Positions 6,805 through 14,757 of a stretch of 64,000 nucleotides of DNA are shown here, in pieces. The DNA is from an uncultured bacterium (lineage in GTDB: Bacteria; Planctomycetota; UBA8742; UBA2392). Position 1 is the first letter of the stretch. The number at the start of each line of letters is the position of its first letter. The notes beneath the pieces were generated by a model that searched no databases, was not told the DNA's origin, and saw only the letters and a list, made by a program, of their open reading frames with translations. A program made the translations under genes and the position numbers. The stretch is from NCBI GenBank assembly GCA_938014885.1, contig CALLQI010000005.1, positions 1-64,000 of the forward strand, written 5' to 3'.

Positions 6805-8219
6805 GGCTGTTCTCGCCGCTGACAATCCGCGGCATGACGTTGCCCAATCGCATTGTGGTGCCGGCGATGGTGACGCGCCTTTCGGGCGAAGACGGCCACG
6901 TGAACGGCCCCATCACGGAACGCTACACGCGATTCGCACAGGGCGGCGCGGGCATGGTGGTTCTCGAGGCCATGGCCGTGCACGCCAGCAAAAGTGGCCC
7001 ACTGCTGCGCATCAGCGGCGATGAATTCGTGCCCGGCCTGCGGGATCTGGCGAAGCGCATGCACGACGCCGGCCCCGGCAAGTTCCTGCCGCAGATCATT
7101 CACTTCCTGAAGATCAGCCGCAGCGGCTGGCGCCAGAAAGTTACGGACCTAAGCATTGCGGACATCCATGGCATCCGCGATGCCTACGCGGCCGCCGCGT
7201 TACGCGCCGTGGCCTGCGGCTATGACGGAGTTGAGCTGCACATGGCCCACGCCTACACACTGTCGAGCTTCCTTAGCCGGTTGAACCTGCGACGTGATGA
7301 CTATGGCGGCAGCCTCGAGCGGCGTCTGCGTCTGCCGGTCGAAGTCGTGCAGGCCGTGCGCCGCGCGGTGGGGGACCAGTTCCCGGTCGGCGTGCGCTTC
7401 GACGGGGAAGAGTGCGTCAAGGGCGGCTACACCGTCGAAGAGTCGCAACTGATCGCGCTGCGGCTGTCGCAGGCCGGCGTGGACTACGTCAGCATCAGCG
7501 CAGGCGGCAAGTTTGAAGACGCCGTGCCGCGCGAAGGCGAGCCACTGTATCCCTACACCGGCTACAGTGGCGAACGCTGCATGCCCGGCCGCAGTTGGCC
7601 CAACGGCGCGAACCTGTACCTGGCGGCGGGCATTCGCGAGTTCCTGCACGCGCACGGCGTGCACACGCCGGTGATCGCGACCGGCAAGATCAACACGCCC
7701 GAGCTGGCTGAAGACGTGCTGCAATCCGGGCGCGCGGATTTGATCGGCATGGCGCGGCCGCTGCTGGCGGACCCTGACTGGCCGCGCAAGGTGCAAACCG
7801 GACGCTTTGACCGCGTGATCCGCTGCTGCTACGCCAACGTGTGCAAGGCCAAAGACGAGCGCTTCCAGACCGTAAGCTGCTTCCTGTGGCCGAAAGGCGC
7901 AATCAACGCGCCATCCAGCGACGACAATCAGCCGCCCGCGTGGCCAGCCGAGGGCGCGCAACTTGCGGCGGTGTCGGCTTCCGGCCGCATCAGCCTGCGC
8001 TGGCATCCTGCGTCGGACAACGAGGCCGTGTATGGCTACGACATCTGGCGCGCGGTCGGCGAAGGAGAGTTTGAACGCGTGGACGCGGTGCCTTCACCGG
8101 TGACGGCTTACCACGACGGTGCCGTGGTGGCTGGGCTGGGCTATCGATACCGGGTGCAGGCGTACGACCTTGCAGGAAATCGCACGGCCTGGTCTGAGAT
8201 TGCGGCAATCCGTGTCTAA
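6801..8219 (+). CDS. OYE-family flavin oxidoreductase with C-terminal FN3-like domain
   Basis: Residues 1-365 form a TIM-barrel NADH:flavin oxidoreductase (Old Yellow Enzyme family): start MRLFSPLTIRGMTLPNR, active-site ELHMAHAYTLSSFLSRLNLR with paired histidines, FMN-binding IATGKI and LIGMARPLLADPDW. A cysteine group RCCYANVCK...TVSC near residues 340-360 resembles the [4Fe-4S] site of dienoyl-CoA reductases but with altered spacing. Instead of the usual second flavin/NAD domain, residues 377-472 look like a fibronectin type III domain (SGRISLRWHPASDN, YGYDIWRA, YRYRVQAYDLAGNRTAWSE). It probably reduces an unsaturated CoA thioester or ring intermediate. It ends the overlapping operon. Confidence 0.85.
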   Translation: MRLFSPLTIRGMTLPNRIVVPAMVTRLSGEDGHVNGPITERYTRFAQGGAGMVVLEAMAVHASKSGPLLRISGDEFVPGLRDLAKRMHDAGPGKFLPQIIHFLKISRSGWRQKVTDLSIADIHGIRDAYAAAALRAVACGYDGVELHMAHAYTLSSFLSRLNLRRDDYGGSLERRLRLPVEVVQAVRRAVGDQFPVGVRFDGEECVKGGYTVEESQLIALRLSQAGVDYVSISAGGKFEDAVPREGEPLYPYTGYSGERCMPGRSWPNGANLYLAAGIREFLHAHGVHTPVIATGKINTPELAEDVLQSGRADLIGMARPLLADPDWPRKVQTGRFDRVIRCCYANVCKAKDERFQTVSCFLWPKGAINAPSSDDNQPPAWPAEGAQLAAVSASGRISLRWHPASDNEAVYGYDIWRAVGEGEFERVDAVPSPVTAYHDGAVVAGLGYRYRVQAYDLAGNRTAWSEIAAIRV

Positions 8220-8284
8220 AAATTTTCTCGCGCGGGGAAGGTGATCGGGGTCCGGTTCGTTCAGTGTCGCGGCGGGGAACCACT

Positions 8285-8581
8285 GTGACGATGACGAAGG
8301 CGACACGATCCATGGATGCACAACCCGCCCCCAGGGCTGACACCACCTCGCGTGTCCGCAACAACGCGCCCGCCCCTAAACCCCGTTTGAGCATCGGCGC
8401 GCAGGTGATCTGCGTGAAGTGCCGGCAGGTCGGCCAGCTGATGGGGATCAAAGACCCCGGCGAACAGTGCTTCGTGCGCATGAACAACACCGGTGCCGTG
8501 CGCATACTGCCCGCCGAAAACCTGCGCCCCGCAAGCTGGAACGAAATGCGCGGCCTGCCCGGTTCGCCTTCAACCTCCTGA
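8285..8581 (+). CDS. Small hypothetical protein with CxxC
   Basis: This is a 98-residue protein of unknown function. The first 40 residues are low-complexity (Ala, Pro, Arg). The remaining part begins LSIGAQVICVKCRQVGQLMGI and contains one CxxC pair, short for a full zinc ribbon, and then beta-type sequence. The GTG at 8285 has GGGGAA five bases upstream; ATG 8291 is the alternative. The 3' end overlaps the convergent cupin gene by 12 bases. Moderate support only: the reading frame is clean but no family is recognised. Confidence 0.5.
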   Translation: MTMTKATRSMDAQPAPRADTTSRVRNNAPAPKPRLSIGAQVICVKCRQVGQLMGIKDPGEQCFVRMNNTGAVRILPAENLRPASWNEMRGLPGSPSTS

Positions 8582-8908
8582 ACCAAACAGCTCTACCGCT
8601 TCGGGAAGCACCACCAGCACGACGCAGCCTGTGCGGCTGCTCGGCCGATGGGCGCTTCCTTTCGGATGGTAGATGAAGCTGCCCGCAGGCCAGCTTTTGC
8701 CCAGGTCGTCCAGCGCGCCTTCCAGCACGTAGTACTCTTCACCGCCGGGGTGGCGGTGGCCGTGATACTTCGCCCCGGGCGCGAATTTCAGCAGGATCGT
8801 CAGACCGCCGTTGGCGTGCTTGCGCAACGTCTGGTAGCTGACACCGGGCGCGTCTTTAAACTCGCGCCACTCGCGCTGCCCGGCCTCAATCTGGATTGCA
8901 TCGTCCAT
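8570..8908 (-). CDS. Cupin-domain protein (ChrR-like)
   Basis: This 112-residue single-cupin protein has motif 1 as GAKYHGHRHPGGEEYYVLEG, which supplies two or three histidines and a glutamate for metal binding, and motif 2 as PAGSFIYHPKGSAHRP. This pattern resembles the ChrR-type cupins that sense oxidative stress, but the anti-sigma zinc-binding half of ChrR is absent and no sigma factor lies nearby. It may be a small metal-dependent dioxygenase or sensor. It is divergent from the monooxygenase-like gene at 8927 with only 18 bases between the start codons. Confidence 0.83.
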   Translation of the reverse strand: MDDAIQIEAGQREWREFKDAPGVSYQTLRKHANGGLTILLKFAPGAKYHGHRHPGGEEYYVLEGALDDLGKSWPAGSFIYHPKGSAHRPSSRTGCVVLVVLPEAVELFGSGG

Positions 8909-8926
8909 GGCGCTAATGTAGCGCCT

Positions 8927-9256
8927 ATGAGCTCAATGTTCATCGTCATGAATCGTTTTACGGTCACGCCCGGGCGTGAGGCCGACTTCATGGAGGCCTT
9001 CATGGGTCGGGCGCGGCTGGTTGACTCGATGCCCGGCTTTCTCGGGCAGGACATGCTGAAGCCCGCGGGCGAAGGCGTGTTCATCAGCATGACGCGTTGG
9101 CGCAGCCAGGCCGACTTTGAGAACTGGACGAAGTCCGAGGCCTTCCGGCAGGGACACGCGCGCCGCCACCCCGGCATGTTCGCCGCCCACCCGCAGCTTG
9201 AGATGTACGAAGTTTTCGACAGCACTTTTGACACCGGCCCTTCTGAGGACGAGTAG
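8927..9256 (+). CDS. Antibiotic biosynthesis monooxygenase (ABM)-domain protein
   Basis: This 109-residue dimeric alpha-beta barrel protein reads FIVMNRFTVTPGREADFMEAF, then MPGFLGQDML and FISMTRWRSQADFENWTKSEAFRQGH, the typical ABM/HmoA pattern found in heme-degrading monooxygenases and related small oxygenases. It would act as a cytosolic dimer. Whether it degrades heme or oxidises a quinone-type metabolite cannot be told. The start is ATG 8927 (ATG 8936 is possible). Its stop overlaps the GTG start of the parvulin gene (TAGTG). Confidence 0.82.
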   Translation: MSSMFIVMNRFTVTPGREADFMEAFMGRARLVDSMPGFLGQDMLKPAGEGVFISMTRWRSQADFENWTKSEAFRQGHARRHPGMFAAHPQLEMYEVFDSTFDTGPSEDE

Positions 9257-9756
9257 TGCCCAAGACCCGCAAACAGCAGTCGATGGCAGGCGCGCTGATC
9301 CTGGCCGTGATCGCCGGCGTGGTGATCGGCGTGGTGCTGTACAACCCGCTGGACACGCCGCCGCCGGGCCCCGCCAAGGTGGAAATCGTCGGAGAGTACG
9401 ACGACAGTTGGGGCCGCCTGAAAACCAAGGTCGCCAAAGCCACCGTCACGCACATCCTGGTTTCATGGACCGGGGCCAATCCGCGCTCGCAACCCAAAGA
9501 ACCGCGCAGCAAAGATGAAGCGCGCAAGCTGATCGATCAGCTTTGGCTGCAGTTCCGCAACAACCCGACCGAAGGCAACTGGCGCAAGATGCAGGCCCAG
9601 TTCAATGAAGACAGCCAGCCGCATACACCCTATGAAGTGGACCGCAACGCCAGCCTGGTGCAGCCCTTCAAGGACTGCAGCATGAGCACCGAGATCAACC
9701 ACGCCCGTGTCGTTGAGTCCGAGTTCGGCTTTCACCTGATCCGCCGCGAGAAATGA
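9256..9756 (+). CDS. Membrane-anchored PpiC-type peptidyl-prolyl isomerase
   Basis: This 166-residue protein has one membrane helix at residues 11-29 (GALILAVIAGVVIGVVL) and a periplasm-facing parvulin domain. The domain shows the family pattern: HILVSW, RSKDEARKLIDQLW, a variable middle, and the C-terminal FGFHLIRRE. In canonical parvulins the middle carries GDLG and AF motifs. Here the middle is shortened and atypical (NEDSQPHTPYEVDRNASLVQPF), so activity may be reduced. The start is GTG, overlapping the previous stop. It is probably a folding helper for exported proteins. Confidence 0.72.
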   Translation: MPKTRKQQSMAGALILAVIAGVVIGVVLYNPLDTPPPGPAKVEIVGEYDDSWGRLKTKVAKATVTHILVSWTGANPRSQPKEPRSKDEARKLIDQLWLQFRNNPTEGNWRKMQAQFNEDSQPHTPYEVDRNASLVQPFKDCSMSTEINHARVVESEFGFHLIRREK

Positions 9757-10514
9757 CCATGCGCTTTGCCAACAAAGTCGTCCTCGTTTCCGGCGGTGCC
9801 ACCGGCATCGGCCTTGGCGCCGCGCGGCGCTTTGCCGCCGAGGGGGCGAACGTCGTCATCACCGGCCGGCGCCAGGGCAAACTCGAGGCCGCAGCCGGGC
9901 AAGTTGGCGAGCATTGCAGTTACGTGGTGGGGGACGTCACCCGCGAGGCCGATTGCGCGCACATGGTCGCGGAAACGCTGAAGCAGCACGGCCGCATCGA
10001 CGTGCTCGTGAACAGCGCCGGCGTGATCGGCAACGGCGGCGTGGAAAGCACCGCGCCCGAAGAATTCGACCGCATCATGCGAACCAACGTGTACGGCCTG
10101 TACCTGCTGACGCGCGCGGCCGCACAGGCCCTGAAACAAAGCAGAGGCTGCATCGTCAACGTAAGCAGCGTCACGGGCACGCGGCCGTACGCGAACCTGT
10201 TGGCGTACTGCGGCAGCAAGGCAGCCGTGACGATGATGACGCAGACCATGGCGCTTGAGTTGGCGCCTGCGGGCGTTCGCGTAAACGCCGTCGAACCCGG
10301 GGTGGTGCGCAGCGAGCTGCATCGAGTGACAGGCGCAGTGCAGGACTACGACGCCTTCTTGACCCGCGCCAAAGAGACGCACCCGCTCGGCCGCCACGGT
10401 GAACCCGAAGACGTCGCCGCGGCGATTGCCTTTCTAGCGTCGGATGAAGCGGGCTGGATCACCGGCGAATGCATGAAGGTCGATGGCGGCCGCTTCATGA
10501 CCAGCCTTCGCTAG
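9753..10514 (+). CDS. SDR-family oxidoreductase (second copy)
   Basis: This 253-residue classical SDR has GGATGIG near residue 14, NSAG, the catalytic Ser and YCGSK, and a C-terminal MKVDGGRFMTSLR. It is typical of FabG/glucose-dehydrogenase-like enzymes, and its substrate is unknown. The ATG start overlaps the parvulin stop (AATGA); ATG 9759 is an alternative. It is only a distant relative of the SDR at 2100 and closes the left-hand run of plus-strand genes. Confidence 0.85.
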   Translation: MTMRFANKVVLVSGGATGIGLGAARRFAAEGANVVITGRRQGKLEAAAGQVGEHCSYVVGDVTREADCAHMVAETLKQHGRIDVLVNSAGVIGNGGVESTAPEEFDRIMRTNVYGLYLLTRAAAQALKQSRGCIVNVSSVTGTRPYANLLAYCGSKAAVTMMTQTMALELAPAGVRVNAVEPGVVRSELHRVTGAVQDYDAFLTRAKETHPLGRHGEPEDVAAAIAFLASDEAGWITGECMKVDGGRFMTSLR

Positions 10515-10910
10515 CGGCGGGATAGCTTCAACGGCCGACGCGAAAACGCGCGAAGAACGGCAACTGCGATTCCACACAAAGGCACTAAGGCACAAAGCAG
10601 TGCAAAGACATTCATGGCTGCTGGCGCTTGCATCGTTATGTCCTTCTTAGTGGCTTTGTGTTTTCGTGTGGATCCGCAGTGGCCGTCCGAAACCTCACAA
10701 TCAGGCACACCTTCGTAACTCTTTTGTTGAAGGGCATTTACCGTCGCCTCTGCGGCGGCGAATTTGTACGTAAATCGGCCGGAATCGCGTAAGTACCTTT
10801 CGTGGTCAGCCACTTACGAGCGGGCCAAGTTTTGTCGGGATTTTGGTCAGGACTCGCTTTAAGCTGGTACGCGACGCCCTTGGCCAATTTTGTTTTCCTC
10901 GGGAGCACAC
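10515..10910. other. Intergenic region with inverted repeat, no gene
   Basis: This 396-base gap contains an inverted repeat (listed separately) and the 5' region of the secreted protein gene. A frame is open on the minus strand across 10511-10813, but the protein lacks any recognisable motif and includes the repeat, so I do not call it. CGGGAG precedes the ATG at 10911. I see no confident promoter match. Confidence 0.55.
10573..10661. repeat. CACAAAG-type inverted repeat
   Basis: ACACAAAGGCACTAAG at 10573-10588 pairs with CTTAGTGGCTTTGTGT at 10646-10661, a 16-base inverted repeat with one mismatch. The surrounding words (GGCACAAAG, TTTTCGTGTGGA) are of the same CAC-AAG-rich type as the inverted repeat at 26529-26676. 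It appears to be a dispersed non-coding element. Confidence 0.55.
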
Positions 10911-12389
10911 ATGCGCAAGCTTCTGCCGTACAGCATTACTGCCGCGTTGCTGCTTTGCGGCATCGCACACCTTTCGATTGCTCAAGACAAGGGCGATGAC
11001 GCAGACGACAAGCGCAAGGACGTCTTCGGCAAGAGCTTCGGCGAAAAGGTCGAAGAGGCCGTCGACAAAGGCTGCGACTGGCTGAAGAAGCAGCAGGGCA
11101 TCGAGAAGGGCGAAGACCCGGCCGTGTTCGGCGAATTCCGCCAGCAGCCAACTTACGGCGCCGGTGAGCCGCACCGTTACCGCTTCGCGCGAACGGCCTT
11201 CCCGATCCAGGCGCTGTGCAAGTCCGGCGTGTTCGCCGACGAGCCCGAGATCGTCAAGGCAATGAACTACCTGCGCAAGCATTACAAAGAAGAAGGCGTG
11301 ATCCAAAGCCTCGCGGGCAACGTCAGCAGCAGCACCTACGAAGACGCCACCGTGATCAACGCCGTTGAGGCCTACTACATCAGCGCTTGGGAAGCCAAAG
11401 ACCGCGGCCTCGACAACATCAAGAAGCGCCAGAAGGACGGCATCAAGCGCTGGGGCACCGAAGAAAAGGGCGCCAAGGAAGCCAAGAAGAAAAAGAAGGA
11501 ACGCAACTTCAAGCTGTCGAAGGAAGACCAGAAGATCTGCGAGCTTGCTGTTAAGGCGCTCGAAGCCCGCGCCCGCAAGGCCTACGGCGCGCAGGGTTGG
11601 CGCTATCAGCCTTCCGGCCGCGGCGAGAACCAGCCGGATGTCGACATCTCGGCCACGCAATACGCGCTGCTGGGCTTCAAGTGTGCTTCGCGCCTTGGCA
11701 TTCGCTACAACAAGTCGATCCTGATGGATGCCTTCCACCTGTTCCGCACCTGGCAGGACAAGGACGGCCCGGAAGTCGTCCGCAAGGCCAAGGACGCCGA
11801 CGGCAAGGCAGTCGAAGAGCCCGAAGACAAGGAACCCAAGAAGGACCCGAACAAGGGCACCCGCGTGTACCGCCCCAAGCAAAAGGACAAGGCCCGCGGC
11901 TGGAGCTACTGCCGCAAGGACCACCACGCGGAACGCGACCTGACCACCTGCGGCAGCATGACCGCCGCCGCGATCTGCGGCCTGGTGATTCTGCGCGACG
12001 AAGTCGAAACCGACCCGGCCATGAAGCAGCGCTGGAGCAAGGTCGAAGACGATTGCGACCAGATGATCAGCGACGGCCTGGCCTGGCTGGTGGTGAACTG
12101 GACCATGGCCGAAAACCCGAAACTGGGCACGTATCGCTACCTGTACTACCTGTACACCATGGAACGCCTCGGCATGCTCGGCGGCGTTGACTACATCGAC
12201 AAGTACGACTGGTACATGGAAGGCGCCGACCAGCTGCTGAAGCTGCAGCAGGACAACGGCATGTGGTACACAAAGACCGAAATTGAGCCCGGCGACATCT
12301 ACGACACCTGCTACGCCCTGCTGTTCCTGAAGCGCGCAGAAGAAGGCATCGACCGCCCCAAGCCCGTCTTCACCGGCGAAGAAGACTAA
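10911..12389 (+). CDS. Secreted prenyltransferase/squalene-oxidase-repeat protein
   Basis: This 492-residue protein has a signal peptide (MRKLLPYSITAALLLCGIAH, cleaved before QDKGDD). It is built of alpha/alpha-barrel repeats like those of squalene cyclases: AVDKGCDWLKKQQG, IVKAMNYLRKHY, QYALLGFKCASRLG, MISDGLAWLVVNWT, GADQLLKLQQDNGMWYT, and YDTCYALLFLKRA at the end. No cyclase catalytic DxDD motif is seen, so it is probably a binding or structural protein. Two long charged insertions (KEAKKKKKERN near 200 and a Lys/Glu/Pro stretch near 300-330) interrupt the repeats. Proteins of this type are frequent in planctomycetes. A bidirectional hairpin follows. Confidence 0.83.
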   Translation: MRKLLPYSITAALLLCGIAHLSIAQDKGDDADDKRKDVFGKSFGEKVEEAVDKGCDWLKKQQGIEKGEDPAVFGEFRQQPTYGAGEPHRYRFARTAFPIQALCKSGVFADEPEIVKAMNYLRKHYKEEGVIQSLAGNVSSSTYEDATVINAVEAYYISAWEAKDRGLDNIKKRQKDGIKRWGTEEKGAKEAKKKKKERNFKLSKEDQKICELAVKALEARARKAYGAQGWRYQPSGRGENQPDVDISATQYALLGFKCASRLGIRYNKSILMDAFHLFRTWQDKDGPEVVRKAKDADGKAVEEPEDKEPKKDPNKGTRVYRPKQKDKARGWSYCRKDHHAERDLTTCGSMTAAAICGLVILRDEVETDPAMKQRWSKVEDDCDQMISDGLAWLVVNWTMAENPKLGTYRYLYYLYTMERLGMLGGVDYIDKYDWYMEGADQLLKLQQDNGMWYTKTEIEPGDIYDTCYALLFLKRAEEGIDRPKPVFTGEED

Positions 12390-12408
12390 GCTGTCGTATC
12401 CACTATGA

Positions 12409-12436
12409 AACAACCCCCGCACACGCGGGGGTTGTT
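12409..12436. terminator. Bidirectional terminator hairpin
   Basis: AACAACCCCCGC at 12409-12420 pairs perfectly with GCGGGGGTTGTT at 12425-12436 around a four-base loop. It is followed by TTCGTTT on the plus strand. On the minus strand, its run-out is GTTGTTTCATAG. It lies between the convergent genes at 10911 and 12494 and probably ends both transcripts. Confidence 0.85.
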
Positions 12437-12493
12437 CGTTTGCGGGCAGTTCACGGGTAAGGCAACTACATCGCGCAAAGCAGTTTCACCCGG

Positions 12494-13612
12494 CTACTTG
12501 CCCTTGCCGAGGAAGTCGCGGATGGAATCCATGATTCCTTCCACGTTGGCGATGTCGCTGGTGATTACGCGTTCATCGCTGCGGTAGCGCGAATCAAGGT
12601 CTTCCTTGAACTTGCCGCTGCCGTACGCGCTGCGAACCTGGCCGTAGCAGAACACGTTGCTGGCCGGCAACAGTTGCTCATCCAGCAGCTTGAAGCAATG
12701 CGCGGTGTCGTCAGCGCCCCAGTTGTCGCCGTCGCTGAAGTGGAACGGGTAGATGTTCCATTCCAGCGGGTTGAAGCGCTCGCGGATGATCTTGCTGCAC
12801 AGCGCATAGGCGCTGCTGATTTTGGTGCCGCCGCTTTCGCGCAGGTGGTAGAAGGTGTGCTCGTCTACTTCCTTGGCTTCGGCATCGTGCACGATGTAGA
12901 CGCTTTGGATGTTTTTGTACTGGCTGCGCAGCCACGTATCGAGCCAGAAGGCCTCAATCCGCACGATCTCTTTCTGTTCCTCGCCCATGCTGCCGCTGAC
13001 GTCCATCATGTAGATCATCACGGCGCTGTTTTCGGGGATCGGCCGCACTTCCCAGCTTCGGTAGCGGCGGTCGTCGCGCTCGGGCGTGATGATCGGGTTC
13101 ATCGGATCATATTCGCCGCTGGCGACCTGGCGCAGCAGCGCCGCTTTGAACGTGCGCTTGAAGTGGCGCAGACTTTCGGGGCCGATGCGTCGGATGCCTA
13201 CGTAGCGCGACTTCTCGGTCTGTACAACGTTCTTGCCCTTGGGCTCGATGCGCGGCAACTCAAGTTCTTCGCCCAGGATTTCGGCCAGCTCTTCCAGCGT
13301 GACGTCCACTTCCATCACGTGTTCGCCCGGCTTGTCGCCGGCTTCCTGGCCCGACGACGGGTCACCGTCCTGGCCGATCGAGTCGCCGACGTCGCCTTCG
13401 CCCTGGCCGACGCCGCCCGTCTGTTTCTGTCCGAACTTGAAGCGCGGGATGTCGATGTGCGGCAGCGGGATGCTGACCGTGCCCTTGCCCTTGCGGCCGA
13501 CCAGCTCACCGTTGGTAAGGAACTTGCGCAGCTCCTTGCGAATACGCCCGCGCACAATGCTGCGGAAACGGCCGTGGTCACCCTCAATCTTGTGCATCTT
13601 CATGGTGTGCAT
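12494..13612 (-). CDS. yeaH: YeaH/YhbH-family protein (DUF444)
   Basis: This 372-residue DUF444 protein starts with a basic N-terminus, GDHGRFRSIVRGRIRKELRKF, followed by a Gly/Asp/Gln-rich linker. It ends in a von Willebrand A-like domain with the metal-site motif MDVSGSMGEEQK and the downstream KISSAYALC and FHFSDGDNWG. YeaH proteins act with the PrkA kinase and SpoVR in stress and stationary-phase responses, although the biochemistry is still poorly known. It is the last gene of a four-gene minus-strand unit beginning with prkA. The ATG at 13612 is followed by two more in-frame ATGs (13603, 13597), so the exact start is uncertain. Confidence 0.92.
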   Translation of the reverse strand: MHTMKMHKIEGDHGRFRSIVRGRIRKELRKFLTNGELVGRKGKGTVSIPLPHIDIPRFKFGQKQTGGVGQGEGDVGDSIGQDGDPSSGQEAGDKPGEHVMEVDVTLEELAEILGEELELPRIEPKGKNVVQTEKSRYVGIRRIGPESLRHFKRTFKAALLRQVASGEYDPMNPIITPERDDRRYRSWEVRPIPENSAVMIYMMDVSGSMGEEQKEIVRIEAFWLDTWLRSQYKNIQSVYIVHDAEAKEVDEHTFYHLRESGGTKISSAYALCSKIIRERFNPLEWNIYPFHFSDGDNWGADDTAHCFKLLDEQLLPASNVFCYGQVRSAYGSGKFKEDLDSRYRSDERVITSDIANVEGIMDSIRDFLGKGK

Positions 13613-13632
13613 TGTAACAGCTTGCGGCGCGC

Positions 13633-14745
13633 CTAGGAAACGCGGGCCATCGCTTCGACCACCTGGTCCAGAGTGATGGTCTTCATCAGCGCGCCTTCTT
13701 CGTCTTTGCGACGGTCGTAGTCGGCGGGCATGTTGCTCTTGTCGGCCTGCACCACTACGGCCCTTGGCTGCTTGGGGTAGGGGCCAGTCCACTTGGGGTC
13801 ATCGGGCCCGAACAGCGCCACCGTAGGCACGTCCAGTGCAAGTCCCGCCTGCATCAGGCCGGTGTCGCCGCTGACATGGACCGCGCACAGTTGCAGCAAC
13901 GCCGCGCTGCCCATGAACGGCAGCTTGCCCACGGCCACGCAGATGCGCGCGTCGTTGGGCATGTGGTCGCGGACCATTTCTGCCAGCAGCACGTCGGCCG
14001 GGCCGCCGACCAGCACGCAGGCCTTGCCCTGCTGCGCCAGCACATGGGCCAGCGCCGCCCACTGCGTGATCGGCCAGCGCTTGCTGGGCAGGCTGCCACC
14101 GACGTTGATCGCCACGGCCTCACCGGCGGCGATGCCGCAATCACCAAGCAATTCGGCTGCCTGGGCGCGGTCGCCGGCATCGGGGTAAAGTTCCATGTGC
14201 CAGTGCGTGCCGGCTGCCCCGATGGCCTTGGTCAAGGCCAGTCGCGCATCCATGGTGTGCGCGCCGCCTTCGCGGTCAGCCGGCGGCAGCGCGATCGCGT
14301 AGGTCATACTGAACGTGTGGCTGGCATACCCCACAAGCGCCTTGGGCCGAGCCATGGCCACCAGGGGCACGACGTCGGGGTCGTTGGCGTGCTGGATGAT
14401 CGCGATGTCGTAGGAGCGCTCGCGCAGCGCGCGAATCGTCGCGCGCACGCGCTTGAACTTGCCGTGGTAGGGGACCACTTCATTGATGCGCGGGTTGCCT
14501 TCCACCAGCTCAAGCCGGCGGCGGTCCACGAATACGTCAATCGTGGCGCGCGGGAAAGACTCGCGCAGGTCAGCCAGCGGTGCCGTGCAGAAGATGGTGT
14601 CGCCGATGCCCGTCGTATTGACCACAAGAATGCGCGCCGTGGTGTCTTGCGCCAGCGGCTGGGGCGGCTGCGGCGGGTAGCGCTTGGCGTGGCGCTTCGC
14701 CCAGCCCAGTGCCAACCTCGTCGTCAGTCGCGGAATCTTGGGCAT
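13633..14745 (-). CDS. GT9-family glycosyltransferase (heptosyltransferase-like)
   Basis: This 370-residue protein belongs to the ADP-heptose:LPS heptosyltransferase family (GT9). It has the N-terminal acceptor-domain opening ILVVNTTGIGDTIFCTAPLADLRESFP and the donor-side motifs INVGGSLPSKRWPITQWAAL and HVSGDTGLMQAGLALDVPTVALFGPDDP. GT9 enzymes add heptose to lipid A-core, implying an LPS-type outer membrane. It sits 20 bases before yeaH and 12 bases after the zinc-ribbon gene, inside the prkA transcription unit, where no glycosyltransferase is expected. Confidence 0.88.
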   Translation of the reverse strand: MPKIPRLTTRLALGWAKRHAKRYPPQPPQPLAQDTTARILVVNTTGIGDTIFCTAPLADLRESFPRATIDVFVDRRRLELVEGNPRINEVVPYHGKFKRVRATIRALRERSYDIAIIQHANDPDVVPLVAMARPKALVGYASHTFSMTYAIALPPADREGGAHTMDARLALTKAIGAAGTHWHMELYPDAGDRAQAAELLGDCGIAAGEAVAINVGGSLPSKRWPITQWAALAHVLAQQGKACVLVGGPADVLLAEMVRDHMPNDARICVAVGKLPFMGSAALLQLCAVHVSGDTGLMQAGLALDVPTVALFGPDDPKWTGPYPKQPRAVVVQADKSNMPADYDRRKDEEGALMKTITLDQVVEAMARVS

Positions 14746-14757
14746 TGCGCCTCAGGG

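Noticed and set aside
10511..10813. Open frame of about 100 codons on the minus strand
   Set aside because: It spans an inverted repeat, has no ribosome site or family motif, and lies between well-supported plus-strand genes.
10806..12422. Long open frame on the minus strand opposite the secreted squalene-cyclase-like gene
   Set aside because: It is the antisense shadow of a gene with a signal peptide and clear repeats, and it contains the terminator region.
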